Assembly: GCF_030124325.1 (NCBI RefSeq)
Contig: NZ_JASKLR010000002.1
Location: forward strand, 110,023 to 174,022
Direction of reading: 5' to 3'
Length of the DNA stretch: 64,000 nt
Origin: Sinorhizobium sp. 8-89
GTDB taxonomy: Bacteria; Pseudomonadota; Alphaproteobacteria; Rhizobiales; Rhizobiaceae
Shown one piece after another: positions 40,283 to 51,063 of this stretch. A program made the translations under genes and the position numbers. The notes under the pieces are model-generated. The model was given only the letters and a program-made list of their open reading frames with translations, made no database searches and had not been told where the DNA came from. How positions within the stretch are numbered: position 1 is the first letter of the stretch; each line of letters starts with the position of its first letter.

Positions 40283-40912
40283 ATGTTCGATGTCGATCTC
40301 TTGATCAACGCACTGACGACACTGCTTGTTACGCTCGATCCGCCCGGTCTCGCGCCGATCTTTCTAAGTCTTACTGTGGGTCTGAGCCGCCAGGAACGTT
40401 TCCAGGTCGCCACCCGCGGGTCGATGATCGCATTTTTCATCCTCGCCGCATTCGCCCTCTTCGGTGACGGCATTCTCGGCTTGCTCGGGATATCGATCGG
40501 CGCGTTCCGCATCGCGGGCGGTCTGCTGCTTTTCTGGATCTCGTTCGAAATGATCTTCGAAAGGCGCCAGGAACGGAAGGAGAAAACCGGCGAAGTCGCG
40601 GTGACCAAGGACCACATTCACGACATCGCGGTATTCCCCCTCGCCCTGCCCCTGATCGCCGGTCCGGGTGCGATTTCGGCCACCATCCTGCTTGGCAGTT
40701 CGTTTCCCTCGGTTACCGATCGTGTCCAGCTTCTCGTTGTCATCGCAGCGTCGATGGTGCTCTTGTTTCTGGCACTCGTGATCTCCGAACGCATTGACCG
40801 TTTTCTCGGGGTCACGGGACGGGCGATCCTCACGCGCCTCCTTGGTGTCATACTGGCGGCACTGGCAGTGCAGTTCGTCCTCGACGGCGTGCGCTCGGCC
40901 TTCCTGGCGTAG
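40283..40912 (+). CDS. MarC family integral membrane protein
   Basis: A 209-residue protein with six predicted membrane helices. The family signature LLVTLDPPGLAPIFLSLT and PLALPLIAGPGAISATILL are visible. Despite the name, MarC proteins are not shown to cause multiple antibiotic resistance and their function is unknown. The start at 40283 follows AAGGGGAAA; a longer frame from 40187 would add a non-hydrophobic proline-rich tail and is rejected. Confidence 0.85.
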   Translation: MFDVDLLINALTTLLVTLDPPGLAPIFLSLTVGLSRQERFQVATRGSMIAFFILAAFALFGDGILGLLGISIGAFRIAGGLLLFWISFEMIFERRQERKEKTGEVAVTKDHIHDIAVFPLALPLIAGPGAISATILLGSSFPSVTDRVQLLVVIAASMVLLFLALVISERIDRFLGVTGRAILTRLLGVILAALAVQFVLDGVRSAFLA

Positions 40913-41000
40913 CCCATCTCGCCGGAAGAACCGGAGATCAACAGCGCAATGGATCGCGTCACCGCCAACGGCGCTCGTCCGTCGCATCGGGGCGCCTTTA

Positions 41001-41100
41001 CTGCATATTTCCTTAAGTCGCAGTCGATTTAAGGATAGGACACGCAGCAATTCAAAGGATTACAGCGTTCTTTGCGCGTCTGATAAGACGCGCGGCGCTA
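41001..41100. repeat. Palindromic intergenic repeat, family A, copy 2
   Basis: It contains the first stem CCTTAAGTCG/CGATTTAAGG and the second stem GCGCGTCT-GATA-AGACGCGC nested in TACAGCG/CGGCGCTA. It lies downstream of the MarC-type gene and between it and the convergent ssb. Confidence 0.75.
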
Positions 41101-41206
41101 AAGGTCCGATCGTGGGACAGCCGAAGCGCGAAAAGCCGGTCCCCTTGCGACCGGCCTTTCCAATTCTCGTCGTTTTCGCGGAGCCGTTCTCGCGAGCGGC
41201 GACACA

Positions 41207-41731
41207 TCAGAACGGAATGTCGTCGTCGAGGTCGCGCGAGAAGTTGCCGCCGCTCTGGCCGCCCTGGCCACCTTGGCCGCCAGAGCGCCCACCGGAAGAC
41301 TGGCGCGACTGATCGTAGTCCTCGTAGCCGCCGCCGAAGTCGCCGCCGCCACGGCTGACACCGGAGCCGCCGCCCTCGCCGCGGCCGTCCAGCATCGTCA
41401 ACGTCGAGTTGAAGCCTTGCAGCACGACCTCGGTCGTGTAGCGGTCGTTGCCGTTCTGGTCCTGCCACTTGCGGGTCTGCAACTGGCCCTCGATGTAAAG
41501 CTTGGCGCCCTTCTTCACATATTGCTCGACAACCTTGCAGAGGCCTTCGTTGAAAACGACGACATTGTGCCATTCCGTCTTCTCGCGACGCTCTCCGCTG
41601 TTGCGGTCGCGCCAGGTCTCCGAGGTGGCTATGCGCAGGTTGGCGATCGGACGGCCATCCTGCGTGCGCCGGATTTCCGGGTCGGCCCCGACATTTCCGA
41701 TCAAGATCACCTTGTTGACGCTACCAGCCAT
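41207..41731 (-). CDS. ssb: Single-stranded DNA-binding protein
   Basis: A 174-residue protein. The OB-fold domain occupies residues 1-115 ([35 protein letters not shown]). A glycine-, serine- and glutamine-rich linker follows ([17 protein letters not shown]), and the C-terminus ends with the acidic protein-interaction tip DLDDDIPF. It binds and protects ssDNA during replication, repair and recombination. It is divergent from uvrA, with a LexA box in the shared region, so it may be part of the SOS response. Confidence 0.97.
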   Translation of the reverse strand: MAGSVNKVILIGNVGADPEIRRTQDGRPIANLRIATSETWRDRNSGERREKTEWHNVVVFNEGLCKVVEQYVKKGAKLYIEGQLQTRKWQDQNGNDRYTTEVVLQGFNSTLTMLDGRGEGGGSGVSRGGGDFGGGYEDYDQSRQSSGGRSGGQGGQGGQSGGNFSRDLDDDIPF

Positions 41732-41871
41732 ATCGCTTTTCCCGTGCTTTCCGCCGAACCGCCGCCCGGCTCTCCAATTTCAAGAAGCGCATCTTAACGG
41801 CCTGTAGCCACCGATACGCCCCGCATCGTACATAATCCACAACTGATTTGCCGAGATTATAGCTGACATTT

Positions 41872-41886
41872 GTTCTTTTTTTGTTC
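41872..41886. promoter_or_regulatory. LexA (SOS) box
   Basis: Exact alphaproteobacterial consensus GTTC-N7-GTTC, here with an all-T spacer, between divergent ssb (start 41731) and uvrA (start 41994). It is expected to control uvrA and perhaps ssb. Confidence 0.8.
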
Positions 41887-41993
41887 TATTATTTCCCTAT
41901 TATCCTGTCAACCGAATCGCAATTGAGCCGCCTCTTTGCCGATTGCGCCTCGACACGGGCGTCGTCGTCATTAAATAGGAGGCTTTCAACGAC

Positions 41994-44933
41994 ATGCAAA
42001 GCTGGCTTCCGATGAGCGAACTCAAGACCATCTCCATTCGTGGTGCGCGCGAGCACAATCTCAAGGGTATCGACCTTGATCTGCCGCGCAATAAGCTGAT
42101 CGTGATGACCGGGCTTTCCGGATCCGGCAAATCCTCGCTCGCATTCGATACAATATATGCGGAGGGTCAGCGCCGCTATGTCGAGAGCCTTTCGGCCTAC
42201 GCACGCCAGTTCCTTGAAATGATGCAGAAGCCGGACGTCGACCAGATCGACGGCCTGTCTCCGGCGATCTCGATCGAGCAGAAGACGACCTCGCGCAACC
42301 CCCGCTCGACGGTCGGCACGGTTACCGAGATCTATGACTATATGCGCCTTCTCTTCGCGCGCGTCGGCGTGCCCTATTCGCCGGCGACCGGCCTGCCGAT
42401 CGAAAGCCAGACGGTTAGCCAGATGGTCGATCGCGTGCTGGAATTCGGCGAGGGAACGCGGCTCTACATCCTCGCGCCGCTCGTGCGCGGCCGCAAGGGC
42501 GAGTACAAGAAGGAACTCGCCGAGCTGATGAAGAAGGGCTTCCAGCGCGTCAAGGTCGATGGCCAGTTCTATGAAATTGCCGACGTGCCCGCGCTCGACA
42601 AGAAATACAAGCACGACATCGACGTCGTCGTCGACCGCGTCGTGGTGCGGCCCGATCTCTCCACACGTCTCGCCGACAGCCTCGAGACCTGCCTGACGCT
42701 CGCCGATGGCCTGGCGATCGCCGAATTCGCCGACAAGCCGCTGCCGCCGCAGGAAACTGCCGCCGGCGGTTCCGCAAACAAGTCGTTGAACGAGACGCAC
42801 GAGCGAGTGCTGTTCTCGGAGAAATTCGCTTGCCCAGTCTCCGGGTTCACGATTCCGGAGATCGAGCCGCGGCTCTTTTCCTTCAACAATCCCTTCGGCG
42901 CCTGCCCGACTTGCGACGGGCTTGGCAGCCAGCAGAAGATCGACGAAGCGTTGATCGTCCCGGAACCGAACCGGACCTTGCGAGATGGTGCGATCGCGCC
43001 GTGGGCGAAATCGTCTTCGCCTTATTACAATCAAACGCTGGAGGCGTTGGGGAAGGTCTTCGATTTCAAGCTCGGCAGCCGCTGGAACGAGCTCTCCGAG
43101 GAAGCGCAGCGGGCCATCCTGCACGGCACGGAGGAGAAGATCGTCTTCCATTATGTAGACGGCGCGCGTTCCTACAACACCACGAAGACCTTCGAAGGCA
43201 TCGTGCCCAATCTCGAGCGCCGCTGGAAGGAGACGGACAGCGCCTGGGCGCGCGAGGAGATCGAGCGTTTCATGTCGGCCGCCCCCTGCCCGGCATGCGC
43301 CGGTTATCGGCTGAAGCCGGAGGCGCTTGCGGTCAAGATCAACAAGCTGCACATCGGCGAAGTCACGGACATGTCGATCCGCCTCGCCCGCGACTGGTTC
43401 GAGACCTTGCCCGAGCACCTTAACGCGAAGCAGAACGAGATTGCCGTGCGCATCCTCAAGGAGATCCGCGAACGGCTCCGCTTCCTCAACGACGTCGGGC
43501 TTGAATATCTCAGCCTCTCGCGCAATTCCGGCACCCTTTCCGGCGGCGAGAGCCAGCGTATCCGGCTGGCTTCGCAGATCGGCTCGGGGCTGACTGGCGT
43601 GCTCTACGTACTGGACGAGCCTTCGATCGGCCTGCATCAGCGGGATAATGCCCGCCTTCTCGACACGCTCCGGCATCTGCGTGACATCGGCAACACGGTC
43701 ATCGTCGTGGAGCATGACGAAGACGCGATCCTGACCGCGGACTACGTCGTCGATATCGGCCCGGCGGCCGGCATCCACGGCGGCGAGATCGTCGCGGAAG
43801 GCACGCCGTCCGACATCATGGCAAATCCGAAGTCGCTCACCGGAAAGTACCTCTCCGGCGAACTCGCGGTGGCCGTGCCGAGCGAGCGACGCAAACCGAA
43901 AAAGAAAAAGGAAATCACGGTCGTGGGGGCGCGAGCCAACAATCTGAAGGATGTGACGGCCTCGATCCCGCTTGGTGTCTTCACCGCCGTTACCGGCGTT
44001 TCGGGCGGCGGCAAGTCGACTTTCCTCATCGAAACGCTCTACAAGGCGGCCGCACGCCGCATCATGGGCGCGCGCGAAAATCCGGCAGAACATGATCGGA
44101 TCGACGGTTTCGAGCACATCGACAAGGTGATCGACATCGACCAGTCGCCGATCGGCCGCACGCCGCGGTCGAACCCGGCGACCTATACCGGCGCCTTTAC
44201 GCCGATTCGCGACTGGTTCGCTGGGCTTCCGGAGGCGAAGGCCCGTGGCTACCAGCCGGGGCGCTTCTCCTTCAACGTCAAAGGCGGCCGCTGCGAAGCA
44301 TGTCAAGGCGATGGCGTCATCAAGATCGAGATGCACTTCCTGCCGGACGTCTATGTCACCTGCGACGTCTGCCACGGCAAACGTTACAACCGCGAAACGC
44401 TCGACGTGCATTTCAAGGGCAAGTCGATTGCCGACGTGCTCGACATGACGGTGGAGGAAGGCGTCGAATTCTTTTCGGCTGTGCCTTCCGTGCGCGACAA
44501 GCTCGTGACGCTGAACCAAGTGGGGCTAGGCTATATCAAGGTCGGCCAGCAGGCGAACACGCTTTCGGGCGGCGAGGCGCAGCGGGTGAAGCTTGCCAAG
44601 GAACTGTCCAAACGCTCGACCGGCCGCACGCTCTACATCCTCGACGAGCCGACAACGGGCTTGCATTTCCACGATGTAGCCAAACTTCTTGAAGTTCTGC
44701 ATGAGCTCGTCAACCAGGGAAACTCGGTGGTGGTCATCGAGCATAATCTCGAAGTCATCAAGACTGCGGACTGGATCATCGACTTCGGTCCCGAAGGCGG
44801 CGACGGCGGCGGCGAAGTGATCGCCAAGGGCACGCCGGAAGAGGTTGTGAAGGAGCCCCGCTCCTACACTGGGCAATTCCTGAAAGAGCTGCTGGAGCGC
44901 CGGTCGGTGAAGAAGGTCGAGGCGGCGGAGTGA
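41994..44933 (+). CDS. uvrA: Excinuclease ABC subunit A
   Basis: A 979-residue damage sensor for nucleotide excision repair. Two ABC ATPase modules are visible: Walker [10 protein letters not shown] (near residue 40) and GVSGGGKST (near residue 670), with signatures [11 protein letters not shown] and [14 protein letters not shown]. The C-terminal zinc finger CEACQGDG...CDVCHGKRY is complete. In the N-terminal zinc module the second cysteine is serine (CPVSGF...GACPTCDG). The start at 41994 follows AGGAGG at 11 bases; an ATG at 42012 has no ribosome site. A LexA box lies 108 bases upstream. Confidence 0.97.
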   Translation: MQSWLPMSELKTISIRGAREHNLKGIDLDLPRNKLIVMTGLSGSGKSSLAFDTIYAEGQRRYVESLSAYARQFLEMMQKPDVDQIDGLSPAISIEQKTTSRNPRSTVGTVTEIYDYMRLLFARVGVPYSPATGLPIESQTVSQMVDRVLEFGEGTRLYILAPLVRGRKGEYKKELAELMKKGFQRVKVDGQFYEIADVPALDKKYKHDIDVVVDRVVVRPDLSTRLADSLETCLTLADGLAIAEFADKPLPPQETAAGGSANKSLNETHERVLFSEKFACPVSGFTIPEIEPRLFSFNNPFGACPTCDGLGSQQKIDEALIVPEPNRTLRDGAIAPWAKSSSPYYNQTLEALGKVFDFKLGSRWNELSEEAQRAILHGTEEKIVFHYVDGARSYNTTKTFEGIVPNLERRWKETDSAWAREEIERFMSAAPCPACAGYRLKPEALAVKINKLHIGEVTDMSIRLARDWFETLPEHLNAKQNEIAVRILKEIRERLRFLNDVGLEYLSLSRNSGTLSGGESQRIRLASQIGSGLTGVLYVLDEPSIGLHQRDNARLLDTLRHLRDIGNTVIVVEHDEDAILTADYVVDIGPAAGIHGGEIVAEGTPSDIMANPKSLTGKYLSGELAVAVPSERRKPKKKKEITVVGARANNLKDVTASIPLGVFTAVTGVSGGGKSTFLIETLYKAAARRIMGARENPAEHDRIDGFEHIDKVIDIDQSPIGRTPRSNPATYTGAFTPIRDWFAGLPEAKARGYQPGRFSFNVKGGRCEACQGDGVIKIEMHFLPDVYVTCDVCHGKRYNRETLDVHFKGKSIADVLDMTVEEGVEFFSAVPSVRDKLVTLNQVGLGYIKVGQQANTLSGGEAQRVKLAKELSKRSTGRTLYILDEPTTGLHFHDVAKLLEVLHELVNQGNSVVVIEHNLEVIKTADWIIDFGPEGGDGGGEVIAKGTPEEVVKEPRSYTGQFLKELLERRSVKKVEAAE

Positions 44934-44969
44934 CCGTTCGCGGCGATCCGCATCTCGGACAGTTGCCTG

Positions 44970-45069
44970 CTGCATCTATCCTTAAATCGTACCCGATTTA
45001 AGGATAGCTGCGGCAATTCAAAGTGCTACAGCGACCTTTGTGCGTCCCGACGGACGCACGGCGCTGTAG
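44970..45069. repeat. Palindromic intergenic repeat, family A, copy 3
   Basis: First stem CTATCCTTAAATCG/CGATTTAAGGATAG, then a second stem GTGCGTCC-CGA-GGACGCAC inside CTACAGCG/CGCTGTAG. The arms differ from those of copy 2 but still pair, so the fold is conserved. It is downstream of uvrA. Confidence 0.75.
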
Positions 45070-45220
45070 AGCGCGGAACGCGACGCTCCTTTAGGACCCA
45101 TGTTCGCCCGGAAACGGGTGGTCGTGCTGACCGGGACCGGCGACGCTGATTGCGCGGAGTCGTCGAGCGGCTTGGCGGCAAGCGAGATAAATCGCCCGAA
45201 AGGGCCTTGAGGAGGAGACG

Positions 45221-46024
45221 ATGACACAATCCGGTAAAATCCGCGTCGGCATCGGCGGCTGGACCTTCGAGCCCTGGGAGGGCACGTTCTATCCTTCCGA
45301 TCTTCCGAAGAAGCGGCAGCTCGAATTCGCCGGCAAGGAGTTGCGCACGATCGAGATCAACGGCACCTATTACAGTTCACAGAAGCCGGAGACCTTTGCC
45401 CGTTGGGCGGCCGACGTTCCGGACGATTTTATCTTCTCGCTGAAGGCCAGCCGATTCGTGACGAATCGCAAGGTTCTTGCCGAAGCCGGTGAATCGATGG
45501 AGAGATTCCTGACCCAGGGACTGACGGAACTGGGCGATCACCTCGGCCCCATTCTCTGGCAGTTCGCGCCAACCAAGAAATTCGAGCCGGATGATTTTGA
45601 AGGCTTTCTGAAGCTCCTCCCGGAAAAGCAGGACGGCCTGAGACTTCGTCATGTGGTCGAGGTTCGCAACCCGTCGTTCCAGGCACCCGATTTCATCGAG
45701 CTGCTGAACAAATACAAGGTGGCGGTCGTGCTCGCCGAACATGCGGACTATCCGATGGTCGCCGACGTCACCGCAGACTTCGTCTATGCAAGGCTGCAGA
45801 AAGGCAGTGATGACGTAAAGACCTGCTATCCGCCCGAGGGGCTGGATCTATGGGCTGAGCGGCTGAAGACCTTTGCGGCGGGCGGTGAGCCGGAAGGACT
45901 CGAAAAGAGCGCGCCGGATCGCAAGGCAGAGAAGAAGCCCCGCGACGTTTTTGCCTTCTTCATCACCTCGGGCAAGGTCAACGCGCCGAACGGCGCCAGA
46001 GAACTGCAGAAGCGCGTGGGGTAA
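45221..46024 (+). CDS. DUF72 family protein
   Basis: A 267-residue TIM-barrel-like DUF72 protein (YecE-like). Recognisable parts are IRVGIGGWTFEPWEGTFYP, TIEINGTYYSSQKPETFARWA, FSLKASRFVTNRKVL and ILWQFAPTKKFEPDDFEGFL. The ATG follows GAGGAGG at 7 bases. Function is not known; the family is broadly distributed. It ends two bases before a palindromic repeat that may act as its terminator. Confidence 0.85.
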   Translation: MTQSGKIRVGIGGWTFEPWEGTFYPSDLPKKRQLEFAGKELRTIEINGTYYSSQKPETFARWAADVPDDFIFSLKASRFVTNRKVLAEAGESMERFLTQGLTELGDHLGPILWQFAPTKKFEPDDFEGFLKLLPEKQDGLRLRHVVEVRNPSFQAPDFIELLNKYKVAVVLAEHADYPMVADVTADFVYARLQKGSDDVKTCYPPEGLDLWAERLKTFAAGGEPEGLEKSAPDRKAEKKPRDVFAFFITSGKVNAPNGARELQKRVG

Positions 46025-46025
46025 A

Positions 46026-46067
46026 GCAATTCCAGGAAAGTGTGCAACGTTTTCCGTACGGAATTGC
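46026..46067. repeat. Palindromic intergenic repeat, family C
   Basis: GCAATTCC (46026-46033) pairs with GGAATTGC (46060-46067), with an inner GGAAA/TTTCC stem. It resembles the very common rhizobial intergenic palindrome beginning AGCAATTCC. It follows the DUF72 stop directly. Confidence 0.6.
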
Positions 46068-46140
46068 CTAGTTTCAAATGACTAGCCGCAGTGGCGCCGA
46101 AGAGAGCCCGGCATTGGTTGATTCGTTGCGGCCATGATTG

Positions 46141-46185
46141 CTGCTGCATTGATATCTGCTGCATTGATATCTGCTGCATTGATAT
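46141..46185. repeat. 15-bp tandem repeat, three perfect copies
   Basis: CTGCTGCATTGATAT repeated three times head to tail, followed by CTG of a fourth. It lies in the 860-base gene-free region 46025-46884, which otherwise holds repeats and, near its right end, the nrdJ control region. Copy number may vary between strains. Confidence 0.85.
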
Positions 46186-46186
46186 C

Positions 46187-46217
46187 TGTGCGTCTGAAAG
46201 GCCACTCGGCGCTGTAG
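46187..46217. repeat. Partial family A repeat (3' part only)
   Basis: CTGTGCGTCTGAAA...CGGCGCTGTAG corresponds to the right-hand stem-loop of the family A element with a damaged arm. It begins exactly where the 15-bp tandem repeat ends, so the tandem repeat appears to have replaced its left part. Confidence 0.5.
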
Positions 46218-46726
46218 GGCAATACCAGATGTTGCGGCGGCGTCCAAAACCGAAACGGAGCCGCCGCCTTCAATGTCATTGCGGGACCGAATCACCGAGT
46301 GCGCGTCACATCCACGCCGCTTTTGCAATCGCGGGTAGCGCTACGGTATGTCCCTCATCTGCTTTTTCATCCTTGAAAATTTTGATTTTCCGTCTGCCGC
46401 TACGGCATTGTCGCAGGCAACCAGCGGAAGTCCCTGATTTTCAACGGCTTGATCGATGTCCCCGTTTTCCACAGTCGATCCACACAACATATAGCGCTCA
46501 AACTTCCGTCACAAACCACCCCTTGACGCCCTGAGCCGATTCACGGTTAATGGATTTCACGTTGCGACGGCGGCGGACCGGGAAGTTAAGCGGCCGGTTC
46601 ATCCCCCCAAATCGTCGGTTCTGGCATGCGACCCACGGGCGTGACCTCGTGTGATCGCGGCAGGGAATTTTTGCGCGATTTTCGGGCCGCCGGGACAATA
46701 TTCAGGCTGGCATAAATGACTTGTTA

Positions 46727-46773
46727 ATACTATATTTAGTGTTTGCAGCCAGCATCATCACAAGATACAGGGT
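46727..46773 (+). promoter_or_regulatory. Pair of NrdR boxes upstream of nrdJ
   Basis: Box 1 (46727-46742, ATACTATATTTAGTGT) matches the published NrdR consensus acaCwAtATaTwGtgt at 14 of 16 positions; box 2 (46758-46773) matches at 12. Their spacing is 31 bp, three helical turns, the arrangement known for the ribonucleotide-reductase repressor NrdR. The nrdJ start is 111 bases downstream. Confidence 0.7.
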
Positions 46774-46884
46774 GACCCAGGGCATGGGTTTCCTTCAAAG
46801 ACGGAAGCTGGAGCTGGCTGCGGACACCTCGCGGCCAGGCGGGTTAATTGCGCCTTGGCGCATGGCAACAAAGGACACGGGACA

Positions 46885-49800
46885 ATGCAGATCGAACGTC
46901 GTTTCACGAAGGCCGGGCAATCCGCCTATGCCGAGATCGATTTCCGCAAGGCGACGAGTGAGATCAAGAACCCGGATGGGTCGATCGTCTTCCGTCTTGA
47001 GAACATCGACGTTCCCGCGCAGTTCTCTCAGGTCGCCGCCGACATCCTGGCGCAGAAGTACTTCCGCAAGGCGGGCGTGCCGGCCAAGCTGAAGCGGGTC
47101 GAGGAAAACAACGTGCCTTCCTTCCTGTGGCGCTCGGTGCCCGACACGGATGCGCTGAAGGCGCTGCCGAAGGATGAGCAGTACGGCTCCGAAACCGATG
47201 CGCGCCAGGTTTTCGATCGCCTGGCCGGCACCTGGACCTATTGGGGCTGGAAGGGCGGCTATTTTGATACGGAAGAGGACGCAGCCGCTTTCTGCGACGA
47301 GCTTGCCTATATGCTCGCCACCCAGCGTGTCGCACCGAACTCCCCGCAATGGTTCAACACCGGCCTGCACTGGGCCTACGGCATCGACGGCCCCGGCCAG
47401 GGCCACTTCTATGTCGATCCCTTCACCGGCAAGCTGACGAAGTCGAAATCCGCTTACGAGCACCCGCAGCCGCATGCCTGCTTCATTCAGTCGGTTGCTG
47501 ACGACCTCGTCAACGAGGGCGGCATCATGGACCTTTGGGTGCGCGAGGCGCGCCTTTTCAAATACGGCTCCGGCACCGGTTCCAACTTCTCTCATCTGCG
47601 CGGTGAAGGTGAAAGGCTTTCGGGCGGCGGCAAGTCCTCCGGCCTCATGAGCTTCCTGAAGATCGGCGACCGTGCCGCCGGCGCCATCAAGTCGGGCGGC
47701 ACGACGCGGCGCGCCGCCAAGATGGTCGTCGTCGACATCGACCATCCGGATATCGAGGAATACATCAACTGGAAGGTCAAGGAAGAGCAGAAGGTCGCCG
47801 CCCTCGTCACCGGCTCCAAGATCGTCGCGAAGCACCTGAAGGCGATCATGAAGGCTTGCGTCAACTGCGACGGCAGCGACGACGCCTGCTTCGACCCGAA
47901 GCAGAACCCGGCGCTGAAGCGCGAGATCCGCGCCGCCAAGCAGGCGCTGGTGCCGGAAAACTACGTCAAGCGCGTCATCCAGTTCGCGCGCCAGGGCTAC
48001 AAGGACATCGAGTTCAAGACCTATGACACGGACTGGGATTCGGAAGCCTATCTGACCGTCTCCGGCCAGAACTCCAATAACTCCGTTTCGATCAAGGACG
48101 ACTTCCTGCGCGCCGTCGAGGCCGATGGCGAATGGAATCTCACCGCCCGCAAGGACGGCCGCATCCTGAAGACGTTGAAAGCCCGCGACCTCTGGGAATC
48201 GATCTCCTACGCTGCCTGGGCGTCGGCCGATCCGGGCCTGCACTTCAATACGACGATGAACGACTGGCACACCTGCCCGGCGGCCGGCCCGATCCGCGCG
48301 TCGAACCCGTGCTCGGAATACATGTTCCTTGACGACACGGCCTGCAATCTCGCCTCGCTGAACCTGATGCAGTTCAAGGATGCCGCCACCAAGCGGATCA
48401 ACATCGGCGACTACGAGCATGCCGTCCGCCTCTGGACGATCGTGCTCGAAGTCTCGGTGATGATGGCGCAGTTCCCGTCCCGCGAGATCGCCGAACTCTC
48501 CTACGAGTACCGCACGCTCGGCCTCGGCTACGCCAATATCGGCGGCCTTCTGATGTCGTCCGGCATTCCCTACGACTCGGCCGAAGGTCGCGCCATCGCC
48601 GGTGCCCTGACCGCCATCATGACCGGCATCGCCTATGCCACTTCGGCCGAGATCTCGGCCAAGCTAGGCCCCTTTCCGGGCTTCGCACCGAACCGCGACA
48701 ACATGCTGCGCGTCATGCGCAACCACCGCCGCGCGGCCTATGGCGAGACCACGGGCTATGAGAGCCTGTCGGTCAATCCGGTGGCGCTCGTCCACGGTGA
48801 TTGCCCTGACCAGGAGCTGATCGCACACGCCAAGAGCGCTTGGGACAAGGCCGTCGAGCTCGGCGAGAAGCACGGCTATCGCAATGCCCAGGCAACTGTG
48901 ATCGCGCCGACCGGCACGATCGGCCTCGTCATGGATTGTGACACCACCGGCATCGAACCCGATTTCGCACTGGTCAAGTTCAAGAAGCTCGCCGGCGGCG
49001 GCTACTTCAAGATCATCAACCGAGCCGTGCCGGAAGCGCTGCGCACGCTCGGCTACTCGGAAAGCCAGATCGCCGAGATCGAGACCTATGCCGTCGGCCA
49101 TGGCAACCTCAACCAGGCGCCGGCAATCAACCCGACGACGCTCAAGGCCAAGGGCTTCACCGATGAGAAAATCGAGGCCGTCAACGCTGCGCTGAAGGCC
49201 GCCTTCGACATCAAGTTCGTCTTCAACCAGTGGACGCTCGGCGCCGATTTCCTCAAGGGCACGCTGAAAGTCACCGATGAGCAGCTTGCCTCCATCGACT
49301 TCAACCTGCTTGAGCACCTGGGTTTCTCTAGGAAGGATATCGAAGCCGCCAATATCCATGTCTGCGGCGCGATGACGCTGGAAGGCGCGCCGTTCCTCAA
49401 GGCCGAGCACCTGCCGGTGTTCGATTGCGCCAACCCATGCGGCAAGATCGGCAAGCGCTACCTCTCGGTCGAAAGCCATATCCGCATGATGGCGGCCGCC
49501 CAGCCCTTTATCTCGGGTGCGATCTCCAAGACGATCAACATGCCGAACGAAGCGACCGTCGAGGATTGCAAGAACGCCTACATGCTCTCCTGGAAGCTCG
49601 CGCTGAAGGCGAATGCGCTTTACCGCGACGGTTCCAAGCTGTCGCAGCCGCTTAACGCCTCGCTGATCGAGGACGACGAGGAAGAGGAAGCGATCGAAGA
49701 GCTGATGCAGGCGCCGGCCGCTGCCCAGGCAGTCGCCGTCACCGAGAAGATCGTCGAGCGCGTCATCGAGAAAGTCATCCGCGCCCGTGAAAAACTGCCG

Positions 49801-50682
49801 AACCGCCGCCAGGGCTATACCCAGAAGGCGATCGTCGGCGGCCACAAGGTCTATCTGCGCACCGGCGAATTCGGCGACGGCCGCTTGGGCGAGATCTTCA
49901 TCGACATGCATAAGGAAGGCGCCGCCTTCCGCGCGATGATGAACAACTTCGCCATCGCCATCTCGCTCGGCCTGCAATATGGCGTGCCGCTCGAAGAATA
50001 TGTGGAGGCCTTCACCTTCACCAAGTTTGAGCCGGCTGGCATGGTTCAGGGCAATGACGCGATCAAGAACGCGACGTCGATCCTCGACTACGTGTTCCGT
50101 GAACTTGCCGTCTCCTATCTCGGCCGCCACGATCTTGCTCATGTCGACACGTCCGACTTCGGCAACACCGCGCTCGGCCGCGGCATCCAGGAAGGCAAGA
50201 CCAACCTCGTCTCGACCGGTTGGACCCGCGGCTACAAGCCGACCATCGTCGGCGGCACGGCCGATCGCCAGCTCTCCGAGCCTAAGGGTGCCTCGACCGC
50301 CGCACCGGCGCGCGCCTCCGGCGGCGCCACGGTCACCTCGATCGCCGGCAACGCCGTCCGCAAGCTGGAACCGGCGGTAGCGGCTGCTACATCGGAAGTC
50401 CTGGCCTTCAAGCGCGACTATGAAGAGCGCGCCGCGGAACTCGCCGAGGAGATTGCCGAAGAAGTCGAACAGGAGGTAACTGCCCTCTTCTCCGACAAGG
50501 CCGCCGCGGAAGCCGCATCCGCCAAGGCCGATGCCAAGAAAGTCGAGGCGGAACGCCGCGCCCGCTCGATCATGCAGGGCTATACCGGCAACATGTGCTC
50601 CGAGTGCCAGAACTTCACGATGGTCCGTAACGGCACCTGCGAGAAGTGCGACACATGCGGTGCAACGAGCGGGTGCAGCTGA
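46885..50682 (+). CDS. nrdJ: Adenosylcobalamin-dependent ribonucleotide reductase (class II)
   Basis: A 1265-residue enzyme that makes deoxyribonucleotides with coenzyme B12, the essential form in rhizobia. The catalytic barrel includes [12 protein letters not shown], the finger-loop region [21 protein letters not shown] and [22 protein letters not shown]-terminal extension ends in a cysteine-rich redox tail [21 protein letters not shown], as in long class II enzymes. The ATG at 46885 follows AAGGA; the frame is open ten codons upstream. Two NrdR boxes precede it. No cobalamin riboswitch is seen. Confidence 0.96.
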   Translation: MQIERRFTKAGQSAYAEIDFRKATSEIKNPDGSIVFRLENIDVPAQFSQVAADILAQKYFRKAGVPAKLKRVEENNVPSFLWRSVPDTDALKALPKDEQYGSETDARQVFDRLAGTWTYWGWKGGYFDTEEDAAAFCDELAYMLATQRVAPNSPQWFNTGLHWAYGIDGPGQGHFYVDPFTGKLTKSKSAYEHPQPHACFIQSVADDLVNEGGIMDLWVREARLFKYGSGTGSNFSHLRGEGERLSGGGKSSGLMSFLKIGDRAAGAIKSGGTTRRAAKMVVVDIDHPDIEEYINWKVKEEQKVAALVTGSKIVAKHLKAIMKACVNCDGSDDACFDPKQNPALKREIRAAKQALVPENYVKRVIQFARQGYKDIEFKTYDTDWDSEAYLTVSGQNSNNSVSIKDDFLRAVEADGEWNLTARKDGRILKTLKARDLWESISYAAWASADPGLHFNTTMNDWHTCPAAGPIRASNPCSEYMFLDDTACNLASLNLMQFKDAATKRINIGDYEHAVRLWTIVLEVSVMMAQFPSREIAELSYEYRTLGLGYANIGGLLMSSGIPYDSAEGRAIAGALTAIMTGIAYATSAEISAKLGPFPGFAPNRDNMLRVMRNHRRAAYGETTGYESLSVNPVALVHGDCPDQELIAHAKSAWDKAVELGEKHGYRNAQATVIAPTGTIGLVMDCDTTGIEPDFALVKFKKLAGGGYFKIINRAVPEALRTLGYSESQIAEIETYAVGHGNLNQAPAINPTTLKAKGFTDEKIEAVNAALKAAFDIKFVFNQWTLGADFLKGTLKVTDEQLASIDFNLLEHLGFSRKDIEAANIHVCGAMTLEGAPFLKAEHLPVFDCANPCGKIGKRYLSVESHIRMMAAAQPFISGAISKTINMPNEATVEDCKNAYMLSWKLALKANALYRDGSKLSQPLNASLIEDDEEEEAIEELMQAPAAAQAVAVTEKIVERVIEKVIRAREKLPNRRQGYTQKAIVGGHKVYLRTGEFGDGRLGEIFIDMHKEGAAFRAMMNNFAIAISLGLQYGVPLEEYVEAFTFTKFEPAGMVQGNDAIKNATSILDYVFRELAVSYLGRHDLAHVDTSDFGNTALGRGIQEGKTNLVSTGWTRGYKPTIVGGTADRQLSEPKGASTAAPARASGGATVTSIAGNAVRKLEPAVAAATSEVLAFKRDYEERAAELAEEIAEEVEQEVTALFSDKAAAEAASAKADAKKVEAERRARSIMQGYTGNMCSECQNFTMVRNGTCEKCDTCGATSGCS

Positions 50683-50733
50683 GGCGAGTAGCGCCTCAAT
50701 CAAGTCGCCGCCCGCCGAGGCAAAAACGATCCC

Positions 50734-50757
50734 TTCCGGGCGCTTCGGCGCCCGGAA
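50734..50757 (+). terminator. Probable terminator hairpin after nrdJ
   Basis: A 10-bp stem TTCCGGGCGC/GCGCCCGGAA with a TTCG loop, 51 bases past the nrdJ stop, followed only by a weak T-run. The rest of the 305-base gap to the tRNA (50683-50987) shows no gene. Confidence 0.55.
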
Positions 50758-50987
50758 TGCTTTGCAGAAGAACAACGGGATTGTCATCACAGAGGACGGG
50801 CGCGAGGATACAAGCAGAATCAATCCGGAACTGGCGACCGTCGTCCGGAAAATCGATTGGCGATGTGGTCATGACCTAATGACCACCACTTCCAGAACAC
50901 GGTCGTCCGTTCAGATTTAATGCCTTGACGTGCGGTCACGAAGACACTGGCGCGTCCCGCCGAATTCTCTTATACACTTGAAATGCT

Positions 50988-51063
50988 GGGGTCGTAGCTC
51001 AGTTGGGAGAGCGCCGCAATCGCACTGCGGAGGTCGAGGGTTCGACTCCCTTCGACTCCACCA
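50988..51063 (+). tRNA. tRNA-Ala (anticodon CGC)
   Basis: A 76-base tRNA with encoded CCA. The acceptor GGGGTCG/CGACTCC contains the G3-U70 pair, the alanine identity element. The D-arm GCTCAGTTGGGAGAGC, the anticodon stem CCGCA/TGCGG with loop ATCGCAC (anticodon CGC), and the T-arm GAGGGTTCGACTCCC are all canonical. Confidence 0.95.

Noticed and set aside
41889-44519. 876-codon minus-strand frame over uvrA
   Set aside because: Mirror frame of uvrA; composition typical of antisense GC3 frames.
46141-46185. Short regular repeats considered as a CRISPR array
   Set aside because: Units are contiguous 15-mers without spacers, and no cas genes are in the window.
46498-46698. 66-codon minus-strand frame before nrdJ
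   Set aside because: Arg/Pro-rich, no ribosome site, no similarity; overlaps nothing but reads as chance.
46540-46884. Cobalamin riboswitch before nrdJ
   Set aside because: No B12-box or conserved cobalamin core could be seen; two NrdR boxes are present instead.
48664-50823. 719-codon minus-strand frame over nrdJ
   Set aside because: Antisense of nrdJ with no recognisable domain.
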